From Hordeum vulgare subsp. vulgare (taxonomy: Eukaryota; Streptophyta; Magnoliopsida; Poales; Poaceae), in NCBI RefSeq assembly GCF_904849725.1, contig NC_058522.1, forward strand, positions 197,019,986 through 197,083,985: DNA of 64,000 nt, given 5' to 3'. This document shows positions 34,660 through 46,425 of this stretch, one piece after another. Numbering within the stretch: the stretch's first letter is position 1; each line of letters starts with the position of its first letter. The translations under genes were made by a program, and so were the position numbers. The notes beneath the pieces are model-generated. The model saw only the letters and a list, made by a program, of their open reading frames with translations, had not been told where the DNA came from and searched no databases.

Positions 34660-35830
34660 ATAGCAAATAACTTTTCTAGGATGGAAAATGTTGTTGATAA
34701 CACACTGCCTATTGACGATAATTTTCCTGATGAGCAACTTGCTGTAATAAACACTTCACGTAGTACTACTTGGTACGCAGATTATGCCAATTATGTTGTT
34801 GCTAAATTTATTCCGCCTAGCTTCACCTATCAACAAAAGAAAAACATCTTCTTTGATTTACGACATTACTTCTAGGATGACCCACATATTTATAAGAAAG
34901 GAGTCGATGATGTTATTAGACGTTGTATACCTGAGCATGAGCAGGAAAAATTTCTAAGAAAGTGTCGTTCCGAGGCCTACGGAGGACACCATACCGATGT
35001 GAGAACTACACACAAGGTATTAAAATACGGTTTGTATTGGCCTAATGTTTTTAAAGATGCTCGTAAGTATGTCCTTTCTTGTGATGAATGCCAAAGAGCA
35101 GGTAATATTGGTAAATGTCAGGAAATGCCTATGAACTATTCACTTGCTATTGAACCATTTGATGACTGGGAATTTGACTTTATGGGACCTTTTCCTTTCT
35201 CGAATGGACATACTCACATTCTAGTTGTTGTTGATTACGTCACAAAGTGGGTCGAAGCTATTCCAACTAGTAGTGATGATCATATAACTTCTATTAAAAT
35301 GCTTAAAGACATTATATTTCCAAGGTTTGGTGTCCCTAGATATTTATTAACTGATGGTGGTTCACATTTTATTCATGGTGCTTTCCGTAAACAGCTAGCT
35401 AAATATGATGTTATCCACATAATTGCATCACCTTATCATCCTCAATCTAGTGGTCAAGCTGAACTGAGCAATCAAGAAGTGAATTTTATCTTACAGAAGA
35501 ATGTCAACAGATCCAGAAAGAATTAGTCTAAGAAACTTGATTACGCTTTGTGGGCTTATAAGACTGCTTATAAGGATCCCATGGGGATGTCCCCATATAA
35601 AATGTTCTATGGTAATGCTTGTCATTTACCTCTTGATTTAGAACATAAAGCTTATTGGGCAATTAGAGAACTTAACTATTATTTTAAAATTGCCTGTGGG
35701 AAGTGGTTATTTGGTATTAGCTCGTTGGATTAATGGAGGACACAAGCTTATAAAACTTGTAAGTTATTTAGAGAAAATGTTAAAAGATGGCATGGCAAGA
35801 GAATTCAACAACGAGAATTAAATGTATAAG
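34660..35830 (+). pseudogene. pol: Integrase of element C
   Basis: The frame contains the zinc-binding region (GGHHTDVRTTHKVL ... CDECQRAG). The DDE core is at DDWEFDFMGPFPF, LLTDGGSHF and SGQAELSNQEV, so all three catalytic acidic residues are present. The C-terminal block is GMSPYKMFYGNACHLPLDLE then HKAYWAIRELN, as in Athila integrases. Stops occur near 34875 and 35524, plus a short frame change near 35690. It would insert the cDNA; the copy cannot make a full protein. Confidence 0.85.
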
Positions 35831-36367
35831 ATAAGAGCTTTTCTACAATCCTTGTTTTAGATTTTTTGTAGGGAAATTTTTCTCCAAATAAAAATTAATA
35901 ACTTCATAGGTAAAAACCCAAGGGTGGTGAATGGGCATGAAGATTTATATTTCAGGTACACCTATTAATGAGGATACTAAAGTCATCCAAGTTATAACAC
36001 AAGAGGAGAACATAAAGAAAATCTTCCGAAACATTCCAGATAGTTGAAAAAGGGATAGGTATGTGATACGGTAAGGAAACCATCTCCAAAAAATCCAAAA
36101 AAATTATTTTTTACTAGTTTTGGTATGTTAGAAAAAAATACAAAAATTAAACGGAGTCCACGCGAACCACGAGGGGGCACATGCCAACAAGGTGCAGCCC
36201 CCTGGTAGCGCCCTGATCGTGCATCTCCTGGACTCCGAATTCTTCCCGAACATGTATTCTTACATAGAAAATTTCATTATACATACTCCCATGTGTTTTG
36301 GGCATTGCATCGCAAGATTTTCCTCTCTTCTAGTTTTTAAGTTGTTTTTTGACACATTTAGATCGCC
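35831..36367 (+). other. Spacer before the 3' ORF of element C, LTR-like in part
   Basis: No ORF. Part of it (36080-36260) resembles the U3/leader of Athila LTRs: T-rich, then ACGGAGTCCA, then a GGGGGC ... GCCCCC hairpin (36173-36202). It may hold an internal promoter for the next ORF; this is inference. Confidence 0.45.
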
Positions 36368-36874
36368 ATGAGTTCACCAAGCCCTTCCAACGACAAGGTC
36401 TTCGAGAAGGTCATCAAGCCCTACCAATCGGATGTGATGAAGCATCGTCAAGCAATTGAGATGGATGAGGGGGTGCTTCACATCGAGGATGTTCAAGATC
36501 CCAAGGAGGGAAGCGAGAAGCCCAGGCTTGCAGTGCTGGAGTAGGAGATCTTCAAGTACCAAGGGATGGTGGAGCATGGTCCGAGTGCTAACCACTCTAT
36601 GATCACAAATTTATCAGGGAAAACAAGGTGCACACAAAGAATGTGGGGTAGATTCTCTCTAAGCTTCAAGATCGCATCGACCACCTTGAAGATCAAATCT
36701 ACGAACTCCAAGGCCAAAAATTGTGAGTATAAATCTAGGTTTCAGAGGATGAGCTTCGTTGGTGGTTTCAGGAGTCGCGAGAATAGTTTTTCTCTCTATG
36801 ACGAGGAGCCTATGCCCTAGAGTACCGAGGACACTCCTGCTACACTACCACCATCACTTGAAGAGGACGCTTGA
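36368..36874 (+). pseudogene. Coiled-coil 3' ORF of element C
   Basis: The ATG at 36368 starts MSSPSPSNDKVFEKVIKPYQ, continuing SDVMKHRQAIEMDEGVLHIE. An in-frame TAG follows AVLE (36542-36544), and the downstream half, partly in another frame, ends EDTPATLPPSLEEDA near 36872. Known grass Athila-type relatives carry a protein starting this way with a long heptad-rich helix. Its function is unknown; structural or envelope-like roles have been proposed for 3' ORFs of this group. This copy is broken. Confidence 0.6.
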
Positions 36875-36910
36875 GTAAATGGGTATGGGCAACACCCTTG
36901 GTTTGTTCGA

Positions 36911-36923
36911 AGCTTGGGGGAGG
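36911..36923 (+). other. Purine tract near the 3' end of element C
   Basis: AGCTTGGGGGAGG directly before the LARD insertion at 36928. It is the kind of tract that precedes the 3' region in Athila-type elements. Confidence 0.5.
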
Positions 36924-37087
36924 TGCCTGTCACAACCCAAAAATTTAGTAATATTTTTATTAAAAAAAATATTGCCTAGAATAAATAAAAATTGAGAAAT
37001 AATTTGCTTCATGACTCTTTTCAAAATCCTCTTTCCAAAAACTGTTCCTTTAAAGTGGCATTTTAAAGATCATTTGGTGCTTGAGCC

Positions 37088-38631
37088 TGCTACTGCAACA
37101 AAAGACCTTCCAACGGCGCCAGAAATAGGCACGTCGACGGGAGAATACTTGGCTTGATCTTTCTGCTGCGGCTACGCCTTAAGGGACTTCCTAGGCAAGT
37201 ATGCAAAGGATTTCCCCCATGGCCTTGGAGCCTTGCGTTGGTGTTCCCTCGAAGCGGAAAGGGTGATGTAGCGTAGCGGTGGTAAGTATTTCCCCCAGTT
37301 TGAGAACCAAGGTATCAATCCAGTGGAGGAGTATCTCAAGATCCTGCACAAAACACAAAAACTTGCTCCCAACGCTATGAAGGGGTTGTCAATCCCTTAT
37401 AGATTGTTTGCCAAGTGAGAACTGAAAGCAACAAAGTAACAAAGCAAAGTAAAAGCGGAGGTTTAAACGATGGATGTGAATAGACCCGGGGGCCGTAGTG
37501 TTTACTAGTGGCTTCTGTCATGAAAGCAAGTAGACGGTGGGTGAACAAATTACTGTCGAGCAATTTATAGATCCGCGCAAAGTTGTGACGTTATCTATGC
37601 AATGATTATTTCTATAGGCATCACGTCCAAAACAAGTAGACCGATACTGTCTGCATCTACTACTATTACTCCACAGGTCGACCGCTATCCAGCATGCATC
37701 TGGTGTATTAAGTCCATAAGAACAAAGTAACGCCTTAAGCAAGATGACATGATATAGAGGGATAATCTCAAACCAATGATAAAAACCCCATCTTTTTACC
37801 CTTGATGACAACTACTTGATGTGTGCCTTGCTGCCCCTACTATCACTGGGAAAGGTCACCACATGGCAGAACCCAAAACCAAGCAATTCTCCCATTGCAA
37901 GGATATCAAATCATGCATATAAGAAATCAGCAAAGCCTCAAATATATATCATAGATAATCTGATCACAAATCCACAATTCATCGGATCTCGACAAACACA
38001 CCGCCAAAGAAGATTACATCGGACAGATCTCCATGAAGATCATGGAGAACTTTGTATTGAAGATCCAAGAGAGAGAAGAAGCCATCTAGCTACTAACTAC
38101 GGACCCATAGGTCTGAAGTGAACTATTCACGAGTCATTGGAGGGGCGATGATGATGATGAAGAAGCCCTCGAACTCCAAAGTCCCCTCCGGCAGGGTGCC
38201 GGGAAGGATCTCCAGATGAGATCTCGCGAAACGGAACCTTGCGGCGGCGGAAAAGTATTTTCTAGGTTCCCCTGATTTTTTGCGGAATATTTGGGAATTT
38301 ATAGGCCAAAGATCTAGGTCAGGGGGCGGCTTGGGAGGCCACAACACTGCCCACCGCCGCATCCCCCTGGAGCCCACCTGGCTTGTCCCAAAGGCCCCGT
38401 GATCTTCTTCCGTTCGGGAAAAAAACATTTCGGGGTTTTTCTTCCGTTTGGACTCCGTTCCAAAATCATATCTGAAAAGAGTCAAAAACACGGAAAAAAC
38501 AGGAACTGTCACTTGGCACTGAATTAATAAGTTAGTCCCAAAAAATATATACAAGGTACATAAAACAACCAAAGAAGACAAGATAACAGCGTGAAACCAT
38601 CAAAAATTATAGATACGTTTGAGACGTATCA
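37088..38631 (-). mobile_element. Solo LTR of a Sabrina/WHAM-like gypsy element, minus strand
   Basis: On the minus strand it starts TGATACGTCTCAAACGTATC and ends ...GTTGCAGTAGCA. Flanks are GAGCC (37083-37087) and CAGCC (38632-38636), a 5-bp duplication with one change. The matching site in the other LARD LTR (CTTGAGCCCTTGC at 46583-46595) is uninterrupted, which proves insertion. About 1.54 kb. Confidence 0.85.
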
Positions 38632-40032
38632 CAGCCCTTGCTTGAGACCATTTTCAATTCTTTATTTAATTAAATGGGGATATCATTTTGGCATTGTTTA
38701 TTCAATATATGAATTTCTAGGTTTTCAGTAGATGTTTGAAGCACTCCTTTTTCTTTTATATAAATTCTTCCCCAAGTAAATGTTTTTGAAAATATGTTGG
38801 AACCTGAGTGCTTGCATCAAAACATTTCTTTTCTGCTAACAAATTCATTGGAGGTTTTCTTTTTAAATATTTTTGCCAAGGTTTCTTTTATTCAAAAATG
38901 ACTTATATTTCCTTTAAGCGCCTATTTTTCGCTACAACCTTTGTAGAAGTTTTTCTAAAAATTCTACAAAACTTTGTAAGTGACAGGTGATGTCCCTGGA
39001 TCATATTTTCGTAAAAACACATCCAAGTGTTTTGGAAAATTTGAGCTGATTAACTCCTTTTCTATTCTCGCCAAAAGTGGGGTTTGTACTACAAACCCTA
39101 GATATATTCTTTCAAAAATTCTATAAAAACTTGGGGATGTCAAGTAGTGCATGGGATTAATTTTTATGCAAAAACTCACCTTGTGATTTGGAATAATTTA
39201 GCAAAACAACCATTTTCTATTCTGGTCCAGTTTGGTACTTTGTACTGCAGCCATGTTTTTCCTTGCTCTGATTGCCTTAAGATTTTGCATGCCTGTTAAC
39301 ACCCTAGCAAAACCTTAAATCCAGGTGATGAGCCTCGAACAATTGCATTACCAAGTTTTCTTTTTGCCAAACTAACTTGATCATCTTGACTAACACCTAG
39401 AGAGACCCTAATTTGGAGCTTTGGGTTGACATCAGAGGTACTTAGAAGCCTCTGGCATTTCATCAAGCACCTCAGGAGCACAGACAGATTCATCATTGTT
39501 TTTTATTTGCACAGTAGAGTAGTTTCCCAAGCCAAACCCTCATGTATAGCAGCCCTCCCCTTGCCCCTAACCTAACCTTGTTAAAGCCTAGCAGCCCTGG
39601 TGTCCAATTGTTGGTGCCTAGCAATTCTTCAAGATGGTGCCGTGCGTGCTCTGGGCATGGCGAGTGCACATGTTTTGCACGTGCTCGCCCGAGCTACCGC
39701 GTCCCTGCATGTGCCTCTCACCAGCACACAGAGCCGGGTGAAGTCCGAGACGTATTCATCTCCCGGTTGTCCTCTGTTGCAGCCTCTGCCGCGCCAAAAC
39801 ATGGCTGCCACCGGCAAAGCCACTACGGCCGAGGCCCCTCCTTCAGCTCTGTTGTGGTAGCACCGCCCAAATGTGCTTCGAACGCCAGCTAACCCCTTGG
39901 ACTACCCCTGCATCATTTCCCAGCACCTGCTGCACCAGCTGAGCCCCTGCCGCCCCGCTTCTACACTACCTTTGACACAAGCTACCGCCGTCGAGCCTAT
40001 CCAAAAGCTTCGGCAAGCTACCTAGAGACGGC

Positions 40033-40040
40033 TATAAGAA
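40033..40040 (+). promoter_or_regulatory. TATA box of the LARD 5' LTR
   Basis: TATAAGAA in GGCTATAAGAAGGAGCCC. The same context is kept in the 3' LTR at 48041-48048. Confidence 0.6.
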
Positions 40041-41643
40041 GGAGCCCTGAGCCCCTTGAGCATCAAGCAACCTCATTTGACCACAGGTCGCCCCCTTGCA
40101 CCCATTCAGCTAGAGCAGCGACCCTTCTCCCCTCTGACAACTTCGACCATCGCAACCTTTTGGTGAGATTCGCCACAGCCCCTAACCTCACCTCACTCCA
40201 CCACCTGCACTCCCCTGATCCCCTTGAAGCTGTGCCACCACTCGGACTTGATGCAGAGCCACCATAGGTCGAACCCAGTGGAACCGACGCTTCCTTCCTC
40301 CATTGTTGGAGCACTGCCCAGCCTCGAGCTCCGTCGCAACCCTAGCTTCCAAAAATGGATGCGACATCTTCCCCTGAGCATGTGCATAGCCGGAGCATGT
40401 CATGGGGTGCCCTATGCCACCGCTGAGCCTCGCTGGAGCTCGCCTCTGTCCATTCCACGCATGCGCGGGAGGTACCGGATGAATCCGATAGGTGGCCCCC
40501 AACTGTCGGTGATAGAGCCGTCGCCCTAGTAGCGCTAGCCTGCGGGTGCGTCTTCCTCAGAGATAAGCACCTTCGCACGAGTACGTCTTCAACTCTGGAA
40601 AGCGTATTCCTCCCCGAACCTTGTCTTCTCTGATTCTTCTTAAAATCAGAATTAAACAAAAACATAAAATGGCTCTAACGTTTTGTCGAAAACTCCAAAT
40701 GGACCGATTATTTTTCCTACCTCTTTAAAATTTCCTCTAGTTTATTTACATATTTATTTCAGAAATATTGAAACAACTTTTGTTCGCTGTTTTGTGTTTG
40801 TATGTTAATTCAAATATTTTCAAAATAATATTTTGGACAGACGAGACCTACTTCAAGATTTTGGGGTACACCTCACCCACCTCAACTCCAATGGTAAGCA
40901 TCTAGAACTCTCATTTGCATAAAGTGGTGTGATATTTCCTGTGGTGCATCTATTGCGTGATTTTAGATTATGTTAATAAAAATCTCGCATGAAATCATAC
41001 CTTGCATAAGAGCTGGTGAAGGATCTTGTTGTTGCTAAGTTTGTGGAAGGCAAGTGGTGAATGGTTACTGCCTCATACTTCGTATGCTATGTTCGTTTGG
41101 CCAACCTCGGAGTAAGGTGTCTATGGTGGAAATGAGACCATGGGCTGACACCTCGTGGGATGAGAGTGGTCAGTGAAAGCATGTCGTGGTTTTATGGTAG
41201 TAACCCCGAGTTAATTCCTCCAACAAGATTGTGTGATGCTAACCCTTGCAGGAAAATAGTAAACCTCCTAACTTGACCGTAGATAGAGTCTTGTCTGTGT
41301 GTCACCTTACCTTCGTGCTGCCACAGACTAAGTAGAGGGATGAAGCTATCCATGGCCCTAGACTAAATCCAGTCATCCGATCATGGGGCATGGGTGTTTC
41401 CGGTCTGGGATCGAGAGGGAATGGTCGTTCCCTTGTATCACGCGGTATAAATTTGATTCGATGCTAGTCGTGATTGGAGCCTCCCCGTCTTATGGTTTTT
41501 CTCTAGCAGCGTAGTCTGAGTGATGTTGGTCATTGCGGGAGAAAAAAATTGTGTGTATTGGTTCTGAGAGTTTACTTCTAAAAACCGTATGTGGGATTAG
41601 TCCGAGTGACTATTGAAACCCGTGGGCTGTGTGCACAGTCGAA

Positions 41644-41676
41644 AATATTCTATTAGTCACGTCCACAGTCAAGGAC
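41644..41676 (+). promoter_or_regulatory. Conserved LTR block, degenerate palindrome
   Basis: AATATTCTATTAGTCACGTC followed by CACAGTCAAGGAC, the counterpart of 15866-15897. The palindrome is damaged but the GTCC ... GGAC pair is kept. Confidence 0.5.
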
Positions 41677-41860
41677 GATTGGTTGACTAGTCAAGTGTCG
41701 GTTTGAGTGTCGGTCTTCGGAGGAAGTTAAAGAAATCGTGAGATTATCAGGAAATGTGGGGGACAATCATACTATTATTATTATTACTATGGACTAACCC
41801 CTATGATTACGATTGTTGGATATCCCTGGGACGGTTCTATCTCCTCGATATTCAATATTT

Positions 41861-42229
41861 ATTATTGTTTCGTATAAACCCTTTCCGTGGTGTCCCTCAA
41901 ACGCCCGACTGACGCATGCTTATTATTATTTCTTATAAGCCCTTTCTGTGGTGTCGCGTAGACCCCCAACTGTGGCATTGCTCGATATTATTTCTTATAA
42001 GCCCTTTTTTGTGGTGTCGTCTAGACACCCGACTGTGGTAACGCTCGTTATTATTTCGCATACGCCCTTTCTCTGGTGTCGCTCACACGCCCGACTGAGG
42101 TCTGCTTATTATTATTTCTTATAATCCCTTTCTGGAGTGTTGCTTAGACGCCCGACTGTGGCAACTGTTATTATTTGCATGTGAGCCCTTTTGGCGGTGT
42201 CACTCCGGCGCCGAACTGCGGCACACATA
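41861..42229 (+). repeat. Six-unit tandem repeat of about 62 bp in the LARD LTR
   Basis: Units start near 41861, 41920, 41985, 42048, 42106 and 42168. Each has TTATTATTTCTTATAAGCCC, then TTTCTGTGGTGTCGC, then GCCCGACTGTGGCA with variation; a partial seventh follows. The 3' LTR copy has the same array from about 63880 to the window end. Confidence 0.88.
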
Positions 42230-42755
42230 ATATTACTTATTCATTATAACCTTCCTTGCCTGTTTATACAACATCGGTGGAAATTGCTTATCTGCACGAA
42301 TGCATCCATGAATTAAATTCTAATGGCATGGTAGAATTATTAAGTGGATTATGCATGCATATCACCTTGCCATTCTTCTACATTCAAAGTACTCACTGGC
42401 TTGTCCCTGGTATTATCTTGGCCAGATTGCATTCGGAGAGGAGCACGATGTAGTCAACCCTAGAACCTAGGAGCCCACGATAGCAGCCTTGTGAGATCGG
42501 AATTTATCCAGGTCAGCTATACTGCAGGAATGGAGTCCCATGGACACTGGAGAATTCCTCGAGTCGCTTCCGCCGTCAACATCATACTTTTGTCCAAACC
42601 AGTAGACCTTATGGTCTTGTAACCCAGATTTTGTACTTTTGCTTGGATATTCTGTATCAAGTGAGTGTCTACCAGCTAACAGTAGTCCTGTGGTTGGTGA
42701 ACCCAAAGACCTGTTTTCTGGAAATTATTTTCTAAAAAACCAGTTGCTACAACCT

Positions 42756-42768
42756 TGGTATCAGAGCC
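42756..42768 (+). other. Primer-binding site of the LARD (initiator tRNA-Met type)
   Basis: TGGTATCAGAGCC, a perfect match to the common plant iMet PBS, 4 bases after the LTR end. It shows that the element uses the same primer class as the Tekay-type elements. Confidence 0.85.
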
Positions 42769-42942
42769 ATGCTGACCATTGTCTAAACCTATCATAGAAG
42801 GGTAGCTATCCCTATCCCAGATATTTATATATCCACAACCCAGGTTAGCCGAACCAATATCCAACCACAGTGTCCATCCGACACCTTTTGGCAGTCGGTG
42901 CCTAACCTATCAACCTAGCCCTTAAGCTGCGTGTCTATGACT

Positions 42943-44659
42943 TGTTGGGGAACATAGTAATAATTCTGAATTTTCCTACGTGTCACCAAGATCAATCTAG
43001 GATATGCTTGGAACAAGAGATAGAAAGAGAATCTTCATACCATTGACGATCGCTAAACGGAAGCTTTACTATGAACGCGGTCAATGGAGTCGTACTCTCG
43101 GTGATTCAAATCGTGGAAGATCATATCCAAACACCGAACGAATGGTGCCTCCGCGTTGAACACACATACAACCCGGGGACTTCTCCTCCTTCTTGATCCA
43201 GCAAGGGTGAAGGAGAAGTTGAGGGAGAGCTCCAGCAGCACGACGACATGGTGGCAGTGGAGCTTGTGGTTCTCCGGCAGGGCTTTGCCAAGCGTCGCGG
43301 AGGAGGAGAAGAGGAGAGGTAGGGCTACGCTAAGGGGGAGGGTTCAGGTGTATGCGCAGCCCACCAAACCATCCTGTATTTATAGGAGGAATGGCATAGG
43401 GGGCCGGCCACCCTAGGAAACCCTAGGAGGGGGAAGTGGCAGCCCTAGGGATGGCTTGCCTCCCAAGTTGAAGGGAGGCAGCCCCACGCCCTAGGGTTTT
43501 AGCCCTAGGCGCCTTGGGCCCTTTTAGTGGCTCGCACCAGCCCACCAGGGAGCTGGTTCCCTCCCACTGTCGGCCCATGTGGACTTCCGGACAGGTGGAC
43601 CCTCCCGGTGGACCTCCGATACACTTTCGGAAGTCCCGGTACTATACCGATAAACCGCAAAACCTTTCCGGTGACCGAAACAGGACTTCCCATATTGAAA
43701 TCTTCACCTCCGGACTATTCCGGAACTCTTCGTGACGTTTGGGATCTCATCCGGGACTCCGAACAATTTTCGATAACCACATATCAATTTCCGATTAAAA
43801 CTCTAGCGTCGCCAAACCTCATGTGTGTAGACCCTATGGGTTCGGGAACCATGCAAACATGATCGAGACACATCTCCGACCAATAACCAACAACAGGATT
43901 ATTGGCCCCCACATGTTCCACGATGGTCTCATCGGATGAACCACTGTGTCAAGGATTTACTCAATCCCGTATACAATTCCCTTTGTCTATCGGTATGATA
44001 CTTGCATGACATTTGGTCGTCGGTATCTTTACACCTTGTTCAATCTCGTTTCCGGCAAGTCTATTTACTCGTTCTGTAACAAATGATCTCGTGGCTAACT
44101 CCTTAGTCACATTCAGCTTATTAGGATGATATATTACCGAGCCGGCCCAGAGATACCTCTCCATCACACGAAGTGACAAATTCCTGTCTCGATTCATACC
44201 AACCCAAGAAACACTTTTGGAGATGCCTGTAGTGCACCTTTATAATCACCTAGTTATGTTGTGACGTTTGAAACACCCAAAGCATTCCTACGGTATCCGG
44301 GAGTTGTACAATATCATGGTCTAAGGAAATGATACTTGACATTAGAAAAGCTCTAGCATACGAACTACATGATGTTGTGTTATGCTTAGGATTGGGTGTT
44401 GTCCATCACATCATTCTCCTAGTGATGTGATCCCGTTATCAACGAAATCCAATGTCCATGGCCAGAAAACCATGACCATCTATTGATCAACGAGCTAGTC
44501 AACTAGAGGCTCACTAGGGACATGTTGTGGTCTATGTATTCACACATGTATTACGGTTTCCGGATAATACAATTGTAGCAAGAACAATAGACAATTATCA
44601 TGAACAAGGCAATATAATAACAACCATTTTATTATTGCTGCTAGGGCATATTTCCATCA
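42943..44659 (-). mobile_element. Solo LTR of a BARE/Angela-like copia element, minus strand
   Basis: On the minus strand it begins TGATGGAAATATGCCCTAGC and ends ...GTTCCCCAACA. Flanks are TGACT (42938-42942) and TGACC (44660-44664), a duplication with one change. A minus-strand TATA box lies at 43377. About 1.72 kb; no copia coding sequence is attached. It is a relative of the LTR at 22908-24762 but lacks the 12-bp array. Confidence 0.87.
43377..43385 (-). promoter_or_regulatory. TATA box of the second BARE-like solo LTR
   Basis: Minus strand CCTATAAATAC, in the same place relative to the leader as in the related LTR. Confidence 0.55.
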
Positions 44660-44786
44660 TGACCGATACGAGAGTTGTCGCATTGCTTAGCGTGCGATAG
44701 AAGACTCCCTACCTTATATAGTAAGGCCTTGCCTGAACCGAGCAACCCACAACTTTGAGACCACTACTCTAGTAAACCCCCTTGAC

Positions 44787-45533
44787 TTGCAACATGACTG
44801 GCCGCGTTCTTTGCAACGAGACCACCGTGTCCGAACTAGAGACTTCGTAGTCATACTCGTTGAACTTCTAGTGTATGTTGTACATGAGGAGCCTACAAGT
44901 GATGCTATTTGTTACATTTGGGCCTCGGTGCACCTCTATGGAGCAGCCGCTAGCGAAGCCAAAGCCCGTTAGCTTGCAGCCCGAGAGGCTATAGTCCATC
45001 TCCAACATTTGTCATCGTGGATTTATAGCTGACCATTCTGCTACTATCCTAGTCGTGAAGGCTATGGTAGTCCCGCGCGAGTCGCCAGCGAAGACCTTCA
45101 GGCAGACCCTGCCCTGGTGCAGGTCATGCGCTAATTAAGAACGCAGGAGGCACTCATCGATCAGATCACCTCTGACTTGGTAATGCACCGCGCGCCAACT
45201 GCTCGCCTGACCGCGGCAAGCCATGAAGCCGCAACCGTCTCCTGCAAACAACACATCTTGGTTGGAAGACCTATTATATCTCTAAGGTCTGCCCGAGCCT
45301 TTATGTTAGTCCACCCGACCATGACCCCAACGGAGCTTCACCGCAGTTTGGATGCCTTCTGCAATGAAGCTATGCCAAGGGCACGTCGTCAGAGACGTCG
45401 TCGCCACCGCAACCCTGCAGCCCCGTTCCATGGCCCTGTTGACTCTGGAGCCATGGTAAACAGAGGAGCCGTATTGGCTGCTGAGGCCATCCTCTCGGAG
45501 GCAATTGAAGGCGGAGCGAGTCCATCAAAGTAG
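44787..45533 (+). pseudogene. Leader-ORF relic inside the LARD internal domain (putative dsRBD-like)
   Basis: A single frame of 249 codons from 44787 to a TAG at 45533, broken by only three stops (TAG near 44970, TGA near 45029, TAA near 45133). It reads DFVVILVELLVYVVHEEPTS, then SEAKAR, a stop, LAAREAIVHLQHL, then PFCYYPSREGYGS, DPALVQVM and an Arg-rich part near 45380-45410. The order and the words FCY-x-P, RE(E)GY and DP-x-L match the leader ORF of the full chromovirus at 53541. The upstream ATG at 44794 is in another frame, so the start is lost or frameshifted. The product's role is unknown. The LARD is otherwise non-coding, so a kept relic of this ORF is notable. Confidence 0.55.
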
Positions 45534-46414
45534 TTGTGTGGCCTTAGTACGAAGTGTCGCACTCTAACGGTGTATTCACGTAATTGTGATAAACCTGTTT
45601 TTAATAAAATTACAGGATGCGTGCACACCCTTGTTTTTAAAGGTAGAATTGCGTAGACCAGTCCGCGTGGCCTTAGGAAATTTTATTGGCATGACCACCT
45701 AGCCACCAAGCCAGCTACCCACGTGATGTATCACTTGGGAGTTGATACCCGAGCTTCCACCCTGATGAACCTGGCCACACCAGCATTATACTGGGTGTCC
45801 CTAACCAGGGACCTAGTGAGACCACCCATGATCGCTCCTAGAACTTCTCACCAAGTGCACTAACCTAAGCCAGTCCTCCCCATGACTACCCATTGGGATT
45901 CATCCATAAATTATGGAAGCAACCCCACAAGGGTAACCACGTTGCCTCGCAGCCCAGTATACAGTAGCCCTAGTGTGCCAATCCCTTGTCCTTTAGGCCA
46001 TCACCAAGGGTGTTGATCCATCAACGGGCGGATAAATTCCACACTCCTTCTATTGGAAAAAAATTCAGATTTTCCGTTGGTGGGCCATAGTTGCAAGACC
46101 AAAGGGGACATGCTCTCCGGCCTCCTTCTAGGAGAAGTGAAATGTGTTTTCCCCAACCGAGAGTATTTTCTCGGGAACCCCTCCCCCGTATCTCGTTGAC
46201 CGCCCTCGGAGTGTACATTAGTATAGTAGTATGTCCCCTAATACTAGGTGTGTAACGATGTACTATTTGATTGCATTGTTTGCACCTGCATATGAGTGAC
46301 TGTGTGCTATATGATTGCTTTGTTTGGGCCTCCAATTGAGTGATCTTGATTCCGTGGTTCATGAATGAATTAATTTCTTTCCCTAAGAAAATCTCGAAGA
46401 CGAAATTTATTTTT
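45534..46414 (+). other. LARD internal domain, no gene seen
   Basis: No ORF or motif was recognised between the leader-ORF relic and the purine tract. Where the Tekay element has gag-pol, the LARD has only these 0.9 kb. Confidence 0.5.
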
Positions 46415-46425
46415 AAGGGGGGTAG
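46415..46425 (+). other. Polypurine tract of the LARD
   Basis: AAGGGGGGTAG, 4 bases before the 3' LTR at 46430. The upstream text (AAATCTCGAAGACGAAATTT) resembles that before the PPT of the full chromovirus (AAATCTCGGGACGAGATTCT). Confidence 0.75.

Larger units (their letters stand above)
30059..36927 (+). mobile_element. Element C: Athila-type (WHAM-like) gypsy element, interrupted by the LARD
   Basis: 5' LTR, tRNA-Asp-type PBS, gag, protease, RT/RNase H, integrase, spacer, a coiled-coil 3' ORF and a polypurine tract follow in order. The LARD begins at 36928 right after the purine tract. The 3' LTR is therefore outside the window. It is inserted in the 3' UTR of element A. Confidence 0.8.
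36928..42751 (+). repeat. 5' LTR of the LARD-like element
   Basis: Starts TGTCACAACCC and ends ...GTTGCTACA. It aligns by eye with the 3' LTR starting at 46430 over its full visible length, for example AT-rich start, GC-rich middle, TATA at 40033 and 62-bp tandem repeats. A Sabrina-like solo LTR at 37088-38631 interrupts it. The GC-rich middle (39540-40530) has long chance ORFs not kept between the two LTR copies. Confidence 0.8.

Noticed and set aside
42756..42768. tRNA-like sequence
   Set aside because: It is a primer-binding site, complementary to the tRNA 3' end only; no tRNA gene body or A/B box arrangement is present.
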